The notes under the pieces were generated by a model. It was given only the letters and a program-made list of their open reading frames with translations, was not told where the DNA came from and ran no database searches. Made by a program: the position numbers and the translations under genes. DNA of 64,000 nucleotides from Angiostrongylus vasorum (taxonomy: Eukaryota; Nematoda; Chromadorea; Rhabditida; Metastrongylidae), in assembly GCA_018806985.1 (NCBI GenBank), contig JADANN010000279.1:248001-312000 (forward strand), written 5' to 3'. Positions 24,700 to 35,609 of this stretch are shown here, piece by piece; position 1 is the stretch's first letter, and each line of letters opens with the position of its first letter.

Positions 24700-26715
24700 A
24701 AGAGTGTTGAACAGGGAAGAGTTTGAAAGCGAATAAAAGTTGTATAGTATTGGTATGATGCACGTTGATGTTTCCGTTTCGGTGATGTTCTGAATGAAGA
24801 ATGAAGACGTTCGAGGGGCGGTACTGGTACGGTAACAGCGAGCTGTCATTCGCGCTCCGCATGCCTCACAGGAAAACGCTTGATGCACTACGGTGTACGA
24901 TGTGGTGTTGATTGACTTTCGCGCTAACTACCGACTAAATTCAATACCTTGAATAAACTATAGTGAGTAATCATCGAAAATTACTTCCATTTTAGTGGAA
25001 CTAGTAATAGTCGTCGGATTTATTTAATATGCGCATGTTTACATGGTTATCATTGCAACACTTTGCCATGACAGCCATAGCATTACTCGCTAAAAACTTC
25101 AAAAGCGATAACATGTACTTCCATCTTTCTTTGCCTTTTTCTCGGAAACATTTTATATATTTTATATGTGACCACTGGTGAAAACATTACATATGTCATT
25201 AAGTACTAAATCACTTTCAGCGAACACTGATGTCATTCACTTTATCATTAACAACATCGTCTAAAGAATGATGGCTATTAAAGTGAGGTCTTCCCTTTTC
25301 CTAAACAAAGTAACCGAAGCCATTATGAAGCAGTGAGTAGAGGAACAGACCTCAGATCGGACAGACGTGATGAATTTTCATCGGAAAACGTGTCTCAGAT
25401 GACTTCGAATGAATTCCAACAACATGTTTTTCGATCGAATCACGACGATTAATCGTGTAAGCGATTTATGTGAGAGAGAGTGTGTGCTTCTGTTTGTATA
25501 GTCATGTTATCGTCGATCGCCGCCTATCAATAATCTCAAGAAGCTTACGGTAGCATTCGATGGTTCTTCATTCAATTGAACACACAAAAGACGGAATAGA
25601 GCTTCGCAAGCAGTACAACTCGTCCACTTAATGATTGCTGTCTAACTGGGAACAAATCGGACACGAATCGAGCTCTATTCATTCGTTCTTAGTCCAAGCC
25701 TGTATGGCACGACATGTAAATCTTTTTTGACAGTAACAAAAATAAGGCTATAACGAAAATTCCGTTTTTTTGTGGAAGGCAGCAAGTGTAACTTACAATG
25801 TACAGTAAATTTTTTGTAGTCTGTAATCTGGTTTCAAAGGTAATTCAACCGCAGGCAATTTTGATATGGTGTGCTAAAGACGAGTAGAATATCTAGGTGA
25901 CTATGTTAAAAATCTCTTAACGAGATTTAACTTTTGTTAGAAGCTTACTAATATCGAAATCCTATCAAGAGCTGGAAAGTTTGTTCAATATGATAGTAAG
26001 GTTGCATGCTTAGGAAAAGTAATAAATTAATAAAAGTGCTATCATCACAGTATAACGTCTTGAACCTGGTCATGGATCCTTCTATACCATTTTGTCGCAA
26101 TATTGATATACAAAAGTAGAAATAACAGTCTTTTATCAGGTGTAAGGAAAACGACTTGCCAGTCACTGTATGTGATGAGATTTACTTTGCGATTGAAATC
26201 AACTGTTAAAAAAAACGAAATGTCTCAACATTGTTGCTATTTCCGCCAAATTTTGCCCTTCCCTCTACTTTTTTAGTTTTTTTTCAAACATGCATTTCCA
26301 CTTTCAAACTCTGTGTTAGGTTTGACTATGTATTGGTAACGAACACACGGTTGTTCGTTGATGTTGAAGTTTGCTGGTTTACTCGACGAGTGTCCGATGA
26401 CATCGTCAAATTGACTACTCCATTGGAAGATGAGCATCGTTCTCACTGAAGATAGCCGCCGTATCTTGACGGATCACCTTACGACTACATTATGCAACAG
26501 AGAACTAACAAAAAAACCACATGAAACCGTCCTATATTGTCCACATTCTTGCTTGAATTCCAGATGTACGTACACAGTGGAAGCTTAAGTGTTCAGGCTT
26601 CTTGGATTGGCTCAAGATGTAGTGGTGTTGATGAAATAAAAAAAGTGGAGTGGAACAATTGAAAATATTATCGTCCATCATCATAAATAGACTGCAGCGG
26701 AACGCATGCAATATT
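24700..26715. other. upstream region of the homeobox gene
   Basis: No exon recognised. It is likely to hold the promoter of the minus-strand homeobox gene starting at 24694, but no specific site can be defended. No AG acceptor for trans-splicing is seen in the few bases before that ATG. Confidence 0.35.
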
Positions 26716-26719
26716 GAAT

Positions 26720-27015
26720 TAACGAGAAGTGCGTAACGCAGCGGTTAGTTACGCCCTTCCAAACAGGAAGGTTCCTTGGTTCAATCGAATTCCATCTCAG
26801 GAAGCCTTCCATCCTTCCAGAGTAAACATTGCAATGCCAGAGTGACAAATTTGTTTGGGAAAATAAAAACACTGACTCGATACATAGGTAGGCCACCAAA
26901 CAGTCGCTGTATAGGCCAGAATATTCATTTAATCGCCTCTATCTGTTTGATGAATTAGAATTCATGACGCGTCCTTCAAAAATTGGTCAACACTAAGAGC
27001 TTTATCTTCTCTCTC
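26720..27015 (+). repeat. family A SINE-like repeat
   Basis: tRNA-like head GTGCGTAACGCAGCGGTTAG with B-box region GGTTCAATCGA, then a diverged body (GACTCGATACATAGGTAGGC) and tail AAGAGCTTTATCTTC. Confidence 0.8.
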
Positions 27016-27079
27016 TTCATCGGCTAAAGAAAGGAAAACCGAAAGGTGTTCGAGGCCGACCTCTTAAGGGTTATCCATT

Positions 27080-27300
27080 CATTTGACTCCCTTAGTCAAC
27101 GTAAAGGTAGTTGAATGCATACTTGGCCTATGCAATAGCTTTGAGAAGTCTGCCATTGTAAAAAGGCTGTGTTTCCGTCATCGCAGAGATGTCAAGCACT
27201 ACTTTGCCTACCCCAGAGAAATACGGTGCTGGTCAGATCCGAGCGCGGAATCGAACCAATGACGATGTGGGTGTTGCAGGAAATCCATAACCGTAGTGAT
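27080..27300 (-). repeat. family A-related repeat, diverged
   Basis: Minus-strand relative with GGTAGTTGAATGCATACTTGG and, at its head, a strong B-box-like GCGGAATCGAACCAATG (seen on the plus strand). Confidence 0.55.
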
Positions 27301-27309
27301 AAACTGGAC

Positions 27310-28080
27310 ACATGGAACGAATAGTTCGTGTAGTTGGCCGAGATTCAACAAAGGTATGATTCGCTATATGAAAATCATTGCATGGGTCAGAATATTATGA
27401 CTTTTTCACTGGTAATTTCTTTATAAATGAGACCTCACTTTAAGGTGTCATAGAGGACTTCTTCTGTGAGCATCGTACAAGCGTCAAAACATCTTACACT
27501 GAATTCGCGTGTTCTCGCATTTGCAAAATTCTTTTCTATGGAGCCCCAGGAAACCGGTGTCATATTCGTCCACAGGTGGTCATCACAGATTGGCCGTCGC
27601 GGATCTGAGAGAGCTTCGCCACTTCGCACTGTGCAACCAGAATTTCCTCTTAAATTATAGCCATTATTTTTCGCTTGGAAGATCGCGTTGATAAGTTGGA
27701 CCACCACTCATCGACACCAAGAAACAAGAGTAGCCACGATGATTCAACCAAGAAATATTTTTCTTAAGAAGAGTGGAATTTCTATCCGGAGTGTTATAAC
27801 ATCGAGCAAGTAGCGGTGTTTGCGTGCATCATACTGCGCGGATTCAAACACTTCTTTCACTCGATTTGTTTCCTCACATCTATCATCAGCAATTTTTTTT
27901 CTGTAAACCTTGGGTTAGCTTGTTAATAAAAAAGCCCTAGAGTTAGTTAGGGTGAGAACTGCAATCCCAGTAAGGCTTTTTATTCAAAACAGTTTAACGG
28001 AAGGTGCTGCAACTTTGGAAGGCCGAAGACATATTCTCTTCAATGAAAATCCTTGCTTATGTGCGCTATTTTTAAGTCGC
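27310..28080. other. no gene recognised
   Basis: Overlapping frames of 60-90 codons on both strands at 27435-27707 are unsupported by motifs or splice structure. Confidence 0.4.
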
Positions 28081-28084
28081 TATC

Positions 28085-28400
28085 GTATATTTCATCCAAT
28101 ATAAGGTACATGTAGCGCAGTGATTTGAGGTGTCTGGCAAAACACAAATGGTATTTGATTCTATACCGCAGTACGAACAAACCATGCTCTCCAACTCTCT
28201 GATATCACCAGTTTCAAACAAGACTCTTCTATATGGATAAAAGACACTGACTTGATTGAGAGATAGAGGCCGCAAGTCATTTTATATCCCAAACATGCGT
28301 TCATTCACCTCTTCAATCCTTAATGGAATAGAATGCATAGGGATTTCTTTAGAAACTAGACAGATTAATGCCGAAAGTTTAACCATTTATCAAATATCGC
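28085..28400 (+). repeat. family A SINE-like repeat, diverged
   Basis: tRNA-like head GTACATGTAGCGCAGTGATT, body with AACATGCGTTCATTCACCTC and a weak tail. Confidence 0.65.
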
Positions 28401-28749
28401 CACTGCAACAGGAACGCAGTGGATTTCAGTATATCTAGTCATTCACGAATACTACACAAGTCAAGAGTATTAAGAATTACTCTTTAACACTTACCAGCGC
28501 ATTTTATAGGACCTCTTTTTGCAAATGTATCTCAACTGACAAATCGATAACGCTCCGTTTCTGTATTGACAGCACAATTGCTATTGGAAAAGTGACACCA
28601 CACTGGTTCTTTCTGTGATGTTATCAGTGCAAAGGAACTCTAGGAAACGCTATTTCACGATTCTAGCACACTCGTGTGTTTCAATCTTGCAGTTGGTAAA
28701 CCGCATCCAAAATAATTTTGAAAATGTCCAGAAAACACTTCTCAGGACA

Positions 28750-29120
28750 TTATTCCGTGACTCCTCTCAACGGTTTACCGCCGCGTCGTGGCTGGGAGGT
28801 ATTCCTGGGTGTCGGATTGAGTTGTACAACGGGAAATTCATTCCCTGGAGGGGGTCTCCAAGCTGAGGAGTCCGGCATTTCCACCAGAAAGCCTAGCTAA
28901 TAGTAAACCAATGCTAGGATCCACCACCGTCCTGGTATCAAAGTCGCATGGTGGCAAATCTCCTTCTGCTCCACAAGGGCTGCCGCTACCTGTAGTGGTG
29001 ACGGCCTGGGGCACACTTTGACCAATCTGACCTCGGGATTCCAGGAAACCACAATGGCTTAGCCAGCATCTCCAAAAAATGCAGGTTATACTGGGTCCAA
29101 CACTGAGGACGGGCTATTTA
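28750..29120 (+). repeat. family D dispersed repeat
   Basis: Starts GGTTTACCGCCGCGTCGTGG, runs through GGTATTCCTGGGTGTCGG, CTGAGGAGTCCGGCATTTCC and TGGTATCAAAGTCGCATGG, and ends with CACTGAGGACGG. It is the most complete copy in the window. Confidence 0.85.
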
Positions 29121-29129
29121 ATTATCAAG

Positions 29130-30720
29130 TATCAAGTATTCCATGAGTAATTAGTATACATGGTTCATACGAACCGCAGTTGCTGAAGTGAAACGAGGTT
29201 GGTAACAGTTGTTTTTGTTGTTGTTGTTGTGGTTCCACGGCTGAGTTCTCGCGACTTCAGCTTCTTCAAAGCTTGGACGTATTTTACAAAATGTTATCCA
29301 TCTAATTCGATGTACTATCTATAGCCGTAATAAGGATCTATCATGCAACTGAGAATGAGTTTGTTTAAACAATAATCACAGTTTGTTGCATAAGTGACAA
29401 TCCATTTGTTCACGAGAGATCACGAATGAAATCCACCGAAATCAAGAACTCAAGCTAGTGTTATATCTTAAGTCATTCTATGATTCTTCCTCGATCAGAT
29501 TTTTCCATAGGTCTCATAGGATTACAAAACTCGATGGATCCATCAAGTACTTCGCTCTGGACTGGACCTTTCCGTGCTATTCAGACAGCTGCTTCAGTGA
29601 ATAAGTGGATTCTGAATGACAAAATAGGCTCTTAACCGTTTTAGTCTGGAATTTGTCGTCGGCCGTATCGGATAATATAGGTTTTACTTTGATCTTACAG
29701 GATATTCATTAGATTTCCAAGTGATCTTTTGCGTTACCAGCTTATCAGTCCATCTGTTTTTTTCTTCATAAATAGGAAGCGTGTGATATTAAGGAGATAA
29801 TTAAACTGTTATTTCAAATATGAAAATGTCTTCCAAACTTATAACATTTTTAGTCCATCTACCACTTTTATCGGTTGCCTGGGATATTTCCTTCTTTATG
29901 GAATTTTCAGACTATCTTCAAAATCGATGCAATTTCTTCGTGTCAGCGACGTACTTGGTTCCTTTTACGTCTCTTACTAGTATACATTTAGTAACCTTTT
30001 CTTAATACCATGAAAGTCAGTTGTCCATTACAGGTCATTACATCTCCCTTCGTAAGCGTTATTATGAAGACTCACTAAAAACATTAGGAAACTCTTTTTA
30101 AATCGTTTGTATTTCTTTCAGAAATGCAACATTTCTGCTTCACTGAGGAATTCTACGCTCTGTCTTATGACCAACAAAAAAAACGATTGCATCATTATTG
30201 CTTTTGATATCAATGAATGTGCTTGACTGTTGTTGACTTGTCAATGATTGCAAACAAATCAATGGCGAAAAACCAACTGAACAAATATATTCGTCATCTG
30301 TCAATCCATAATGTCGTGTCTTCGATCCACCGGCACCTTTAAACTTTATAGAACCAAATTTCTCTTTTGTTGTGGTTACAATAGTGACTCAAGTGAATGA
30401 ATATCGCTTAACACCATTAGAATCTGCACTTCATTACCAACCATTTGCAGTTTTTCTTATCCTATTAGGATGAACTAGTTGGCTTTTCGAGTTTGCCAAC
30501 TTTGTCCAAAGTCCTTTCTTTTGTCTTCGAAAATTGCGCTCTTAAGCATCAAAGTGACTTCACAGACGGGATTGACTTGAGCAGATGGTGCCCTTTATTG
30601 CGCATCAGTACTCAGATTCTTCAACTGATGTTAAAATTTCTCAGAATGGGTAAAAAGGTAAAAGGACTGGCAGAGAGAAAGGCAAAGCAAGAGGTTCAGT
30701 TGTGCTGTGCGTAATACTTG
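29130..30720. other. intergenic sequence
   Basis: A GTT-rich run at about 29211-29235 precedes a CGGCTGAGTTCTCGCGACTT motif related to the foldback-type motif. Otherwise no gene or repeat was recognised. Confidence 0.4.
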
Positions 30721-30724
30721 AGCA

Positions 30725-30845
30725 CCCGTAAATGGTTGTCGCGGTTCAATCTGACCTGGGGTCCATCGTTTGCAAATATCTCAGCATTACTGCGGTTGTA
30801 TTTCACATAATACCTGGCCGTGAAAAAAAAATGGACAGTAGATAA
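30725..30845 (+). repeat. family B fragment
   Basis: Short remnant: GTTTGCAAATATCTCAGCAT, then GTATTTCACATAATACC and a GTGAAAAAAAAATGGACAGT tail. Confidence 0.55.
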
Positions 30846-31404
30846 AAGCTGTGTATTTCTTTGAATGACTTCTCTAATATTGTGTTTAATTAGTAACATT
30901 TTTCACAAATCTCTTTCCAACGTTTCAACGCAAATCGATGTCGCTTTTAGATTCGGCACAAAGTCCCTTTAGTTCCATTGTCAATTCCTTTAAGGTGCGC
31001 TAGTTATCGAAGAATTATCATTGCTGGTAATAAGACCAGCGCTGTCGTCAATAGGTAAAAAACGGCATGAATATAACTCTAAATATCTTTCCAGGAAGAA
31101 AAGTCAGTAACTGGCAAAATAGCGAGAAAATTGTGAGATTAGAAATAAAAGAAATATGGCAAGGTGTTTCCGGTTACCAATAAAGGTGTGAGCTAAATAT
31201 TTATCTTGATTGACCCATGGTATAATTTTCCGTGGAAACTTGTCTGAAAAACCCTTTACTCCAACCGACAATGGTCAATCTTGTTCTTGACGTTCATTTG
31301 CTGAAGCACCAACATTCGACCCCCTTTAAACTGAAATACGAGAAGCCTCAGGCAAAAAAAGTGTACAGTACTTCTACTGATAAGATTTATTAACTTTTTT
31401 ATTC

Positions 31405-31685
31405 ACCACCCATTCTGTTTATGACAGGGTGTGATGTGAAATATACCTAAATTATGCTGAGATATTTACAAAACTTCGGACCACAGGTGTCTGCGGTGGG
31501 GATCGAGCCCATCTTTGCCCTTCCAGGCCCTTCATTTCACCTTTTTCTCCACCGTGTTTTATAAGTGCTGCTAACAACCGGCCGTCAATATGATCGATCT
31601 GGGGGCACAAATCGGCGTTGAATCCAGTTAAGCTGAAGCTGTAGTTTAAATTACAATGTAGTCAATTTCTTACCTGCTGACTGTT
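31405..31685 (-). repeat. family B SINE-like repeat
   Basis: Contains TGCTGAGATATTTACAAAAC, CAGGTGTCTGCGGTGGGGAT, the GATCTGGGGGCACAAATCGG block and CAGTTAAGCTGAAGCTGTAG. The tRNA-like centre is partly deleted. Confidence 0.75.
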
Positions 31686-31719
31686 CCTTTTATGGGAGGT
31701 TATGATGTGAAATGAAAAA

Positions 31720-32005
31720 AGGCGCGGGTGACGCAGTGGTTGGAGGCTCCACTGCGACACACACTTGAAATCGATCCCCGCGACCATGGCTCACCAAACC
31801 TTCCATCCCTCAAGAGTCGGCAAATTGGTACTAGACTTGTCTGGGAGGGTAGCAGCACTTGCTCGACACAGCAGGCCACCGCGAGTCATTGTAAAAGCCA
31901 GATATGCATTCATTCACCTCCAACGATACTTAATGAAGCTGAATGCGTGGCGCATCCCTCAGGGATTGATCACGCCGAGAGCTTTATCCTTTATCCTTTT
32001 ATGAT
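31720..32005 (+). repeat. family A SINE-like repeat, near full length
   Basis: Well preserved: head GGCGCGGGTGACGCAGTGG, B box GAAATCGATCCCCGC, TAGACTTGTCTGGGAGGGTA, AGATATGCATTCATTCACCT and tail GAGAGCTTTATCC repeated twice. The 93- and 79-codon frames here are repeat-derived. Confidence 0.88.
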
Positions 32006-32009
32006 GTGA

Positions 32010-33075
32010 AATATACCCACAATGGTGTTGGGATGTTTGCAAAAGATATCTGAACACTATTACGAGGATACGCCCCACCAAAAGAAGATAAGATGCTGGT
32101 ACGATTGCTGGAGATTACTAAAATTTGCGTATAAAATCCCAATGACAAAAGATGCAATGATTCTGAAATTTTTAACAGGACTCATTTTGTCAGTTATAAG
32201 AATAAATGATCCTCGGTCTAGAAAGCAACAGCATATCAGCTACACTCTAAACGGTCTATCAAACTCTCATGTGTTTTCTCTCATAGTGCAAAGAACTTGT
32301 CGACATTGATATAAGAAATAGCAGAAATCTGCTACTTTTTACTGGAATTTAAATAAGTGAAATTCAACAAACAAACGAATCAACCGGACAGGTTATCGTA
32401 GATTCGAAGCTAAACGAGAGAGATTGATCACTATCACCACGCTCGTTCAGGAAACCCATTGCAAGGACGAAGAAGCCTTGTCGATTTGGTTAGAAGAAAG
32501 AAGTTCACTGATTATAAAGTAACAGGATTCAAGGCATTTCAGCTTTTTGCCAGCTTTCGTTTACTTCTTCAATAACAGTGTAATGAATAAAGTTGTTGCT
32601 GGTTCGACTCAGTCCTTAAAACTACAAACGCTATTTGTCCGCTATCCTATCGTCTAACGCTATCCAAAACGTCTTAAAAACTGCTTTGAATTAACAAAAG
32701 TAGGTAGCAATTACTTTTTTTTTGCTGTTCTCGCTGTGGAACGGTTATATTAGCGGACACGACGTTGTCCAACTAATAATAGTGCAAAGTAGGCAGCAGA
32801 CTGCGCTTTGCGGAAGGCACATTGTATAAGGTCCTCTCTACTCATTTGGCTTTTTTTTTATCCAGACAATTGAATCTAGTTGCTCCGAAGCAAGCGTTTA
32901 TTGGACTCAAAGCGATTTAGTCAAGCAAATATCAAAAGCAAAAACAAGCCAAAAGTGGCGTGTATTTCCTTCTTCCTTCTATGAAGAATCGTTCCCTTTT
33001 AGAAGTAGGCGTTGTAGGAGTGGTTGGGGTCAAACTGCAAAAGGAATTAGACCACGAAATTCAGCATGCTTGACT
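32010..33075. other. intergenic sequence
   Basis: A 95-codon plus-strand frame at 32022-32309 has no known motif and is not supported. No other feature seen. Confidence 0.4.
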
Positions 33076-33078
33076 ATT

Positions 33079-35608
33079 TTACAAGTTAGCACGTAAGAAG
33101 TCTTGATATGCAATGGAAAATTGATCAATACCCATCCCGCAATGCAAAAACTGAAGGAAAGTCCTTACGCAAGGCGGTTCATATTCTTCAGTACCGTATC
33201 CGGAATAACCGCTATGTCCATAATCGTGCTCACTGCTCCAGTCTGCAATCTAAAGTAGTTTCAAGAATGCCAACAGCATAAACGTTTATATGCATATATA
33301 ACAGTATTTATAATAGAATATGCATTTGTATGTTTGCAAATTTAGTCATCACTGGTACTGAAATGCTCGTCCACATCATCAAGTGATTTCATGGCACTAT
33401 TTTCCTTTACTACCAGAATCATTTCTCCAAGTCAATTTCAAATCGGGATTCCATTTTACTTACATTTTAAAAATAACGACAGAAATAGGTATCTCAGTGA
33501 AAATAGCTCGAAAACGCTTGCTGTCTATTTATTGGTTGCGGTATCTGATGAGTGACTGTGAGAATTTTCAAACAGATCGGCTCTGAAAAGTTAGGTTCAC
33601 AAACATCTACTTCTTATGTCGATTCAGAATTGGTAGGTATCTATCAAATCACTGTGAATCAAGAAAGAATCGAACACCTTTATAAAAAAGACCGACCAAT
33701 GATGAAATGAAATCCGGAGAAGTGAACTCTCTCGATGGTGACATCACCTTTCAAACCAACAGCTTGCACAGCTTCCATTGGGAAACGATGAGCGTAGTTG
33801 GTCAGAAGATGACCATTCAGTTCAATCTTGTAATGATCATGATGCGCATGAATGTGGAGATAGAAAATATCATCGTGATGTAGCGGATTATCGTGTCTGA
33901 CCTAGAACACAGAACCAATTTTTTTGCGAATACCCTTTCATGTAGCTCTTACTAATGACATGAAGTAGAAAGTTATCGTGTGCTATGTGATATGTACCTC
34001 AGTTCCCCAGTTTCCATAACTTGCCGAATTCATCACGATCACATGTTCGTGATGAAAGCGGAAGCCCACATGAAGAACAATGTGCGGCCCTGATAGAAGT
34101 TCGATGGAGAAGTTACTGGAAGTTTTAGACGATATCGTGTTCTGTGTTATAACTTTTGACTCAAAGCTACTATGAAGGAGTTAGTATATGGACTTACTTA
34201 TGGTGACAATTGGCCACTCTGCCATGGATGTCGATCTTGCAGCCAGATCTTAGCGGCTCGTTGATTGGAATTGCTCCGGGGACAACCTGAAATCAATTCT
34301 CTTAAAAGTGGTAATTTATTCTGAGTCTTTTTTCCATTAACTGATCGACTGATATGCTACAATAAAACTGGTTTAACCAAATTTTTAAACGCTTAAAAGA
34401 GATTTTTACTCAAAACTTTTCCTTAACCAAGAAAGACATCCTCTAGAGAAAACATTACTAAGTACAATTGTTTGAACTGAGCTTATGAAGAAGATTAACA
34501 TGCGGTGTTTCCGTTCGATTGCAACTAGCAATGCTTATACTATGTGCCAGGGCGCGTATAGCACAGTGTTCGGAGACCCCCTACAACACACGTGGAATCG
34601 ATTCCCGCGCCCACGGTCCACCAAACCTTCCATCCCTCCGGGCTCGGTAAATTGGTACCAGACTTGTCTGGGAGGATAGCAGCACTGGTTCGATACACGG
34701 TAGGCAACCGCGAGTCATTGTAAACGCCAGATATGCATTCAATCACCTACAAACGATGCTTAGTAAAGTCGAATACACGGCGCATACCAGGGATTGATTA
34801 ACGTTGAGAACTTTATCCTCTTATTACTACTTGATATTTATTGCTATAAGTATAACTTTGCATTAGCGAGGTCGTCGAATGTTTCTTAAAGAATGCTGTA
34901 GAGAAAAGTCGTGAGAACCAACACTGGCATGGATTTCTAAAAGGCAACAGAGCAGAGAGGTTTATTGAGCAAAAGCCCTCGGTAATATCATTAAACTTTT
35001 AACAATAGCAAAACTTATCAGGTATTCTTAAGTCTAAACCATATCAGTCTTATTCAGTTTAATTATTCGGAAAGGGATCTGGTAACGCCGTGGTAGTCAC
35101 AGTGACCGTGTTCATTATGCAAAAGCGCCAACATACCAATGCTCTGCTTGGACCTCTAAGCAGTCCTACCAAACCTCCCACCTCTCCGTTCGCGGTAGTG
35201 AGATTGCTACTAGACCTGTCTCAAACTAACTCTTTTCTTCAATTTTAAATGGAAGCGCCCTATCACTGCTATCTCAGGCCTCCAGAAAGATTCTACTGGA
35301 CCGGCATTCAACGAAATTTGTGATGAGGACGAAAAGTCTTTAAGTAGTGACCAGATCTACACGCAAATATTCAAAACTATCAGTGACACACAAAGGCTTA
35401 CCTGAAAGCATCGATACTTGATCTATACCAAATCTGTGCGTTCTATTGAAGAGTTTTTACTAGTGATTGGTGCCCATAAATAGAATAACTGGGCAAGAAT
35501 GATAAAGGAAGTTCAATTGATATGATAGGCACTTGTATTGGTTTGCGAGCTTTTTTCTTTTGAGGGAAATACAAAGAGAAGGCTTACAGGTGAGTAGACG
35601 TCGTGCAT
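33079..35608 (-). CDS. galectin, single sugar-binding domain (paralogue 1)
   Basis: Exons: 35608-35588, 34286-34198, 34115-33998, 33901-33697 and 33242-33079. Phases agree throughout. If the last exon runs to the stop, the product is 198 residues; a donor at 33168 (TGC then GTAAGG) could instead end it there. It starts MHDVYSP, with an in-frame stop upstream. The galectin domain covers about 8-145: PGAIPINEPL, IELLSGPHIVLHVGFRF, VIVMNSASYGNWGTEVR, YKIELNGHLL and GLKGDVTIERVHFSGF. Expected beta-galactoside contacts His52, Arg56, Asn66, Trp73, Glu76 and Arg78 are present, but position 54, normally Asn in HxNxR, is Gly. A short Gly/Tyr/His tail (HSGYSGYG) follows. There is no signal peptide, as usual for galectins. 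Resembles nematode LEC-8/LEC-9 type proteins; the exact orthologue is not settled. Confidence 0.88.
34545..34825 (+). repeat. family A SINE-like repeat in galectin intron 1
   Basis: Head GGGCGCGTATAGCACAGTG, B box GGAATCGATTCCCGC, CAGACTTGTCTGGGAGGATA and tail GAGAACTTTATCCTC. Antisense to the host gene. Confidence 0.87.
35080..35400 (+). repeat. family C SINE-like repeat in galectin intron 1
   Basis: GTAACGCCGTGGTAGTCACA as a tRNA-like start, AGACCTGTCTC, CACTGCTATCTCAGGCCTCC and GGCATTCAACGAAATTTGTG match the other copies. Confidence 0.65.
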
Positions 35609-35609
35609 T

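Noticed and set aside
24628..24888. Frame with FSCEACGARM, like a zinc-binding site
   Set aside because: Only one Cys pair, and it overlaps exon 1 of the homeobox gene in another frame.
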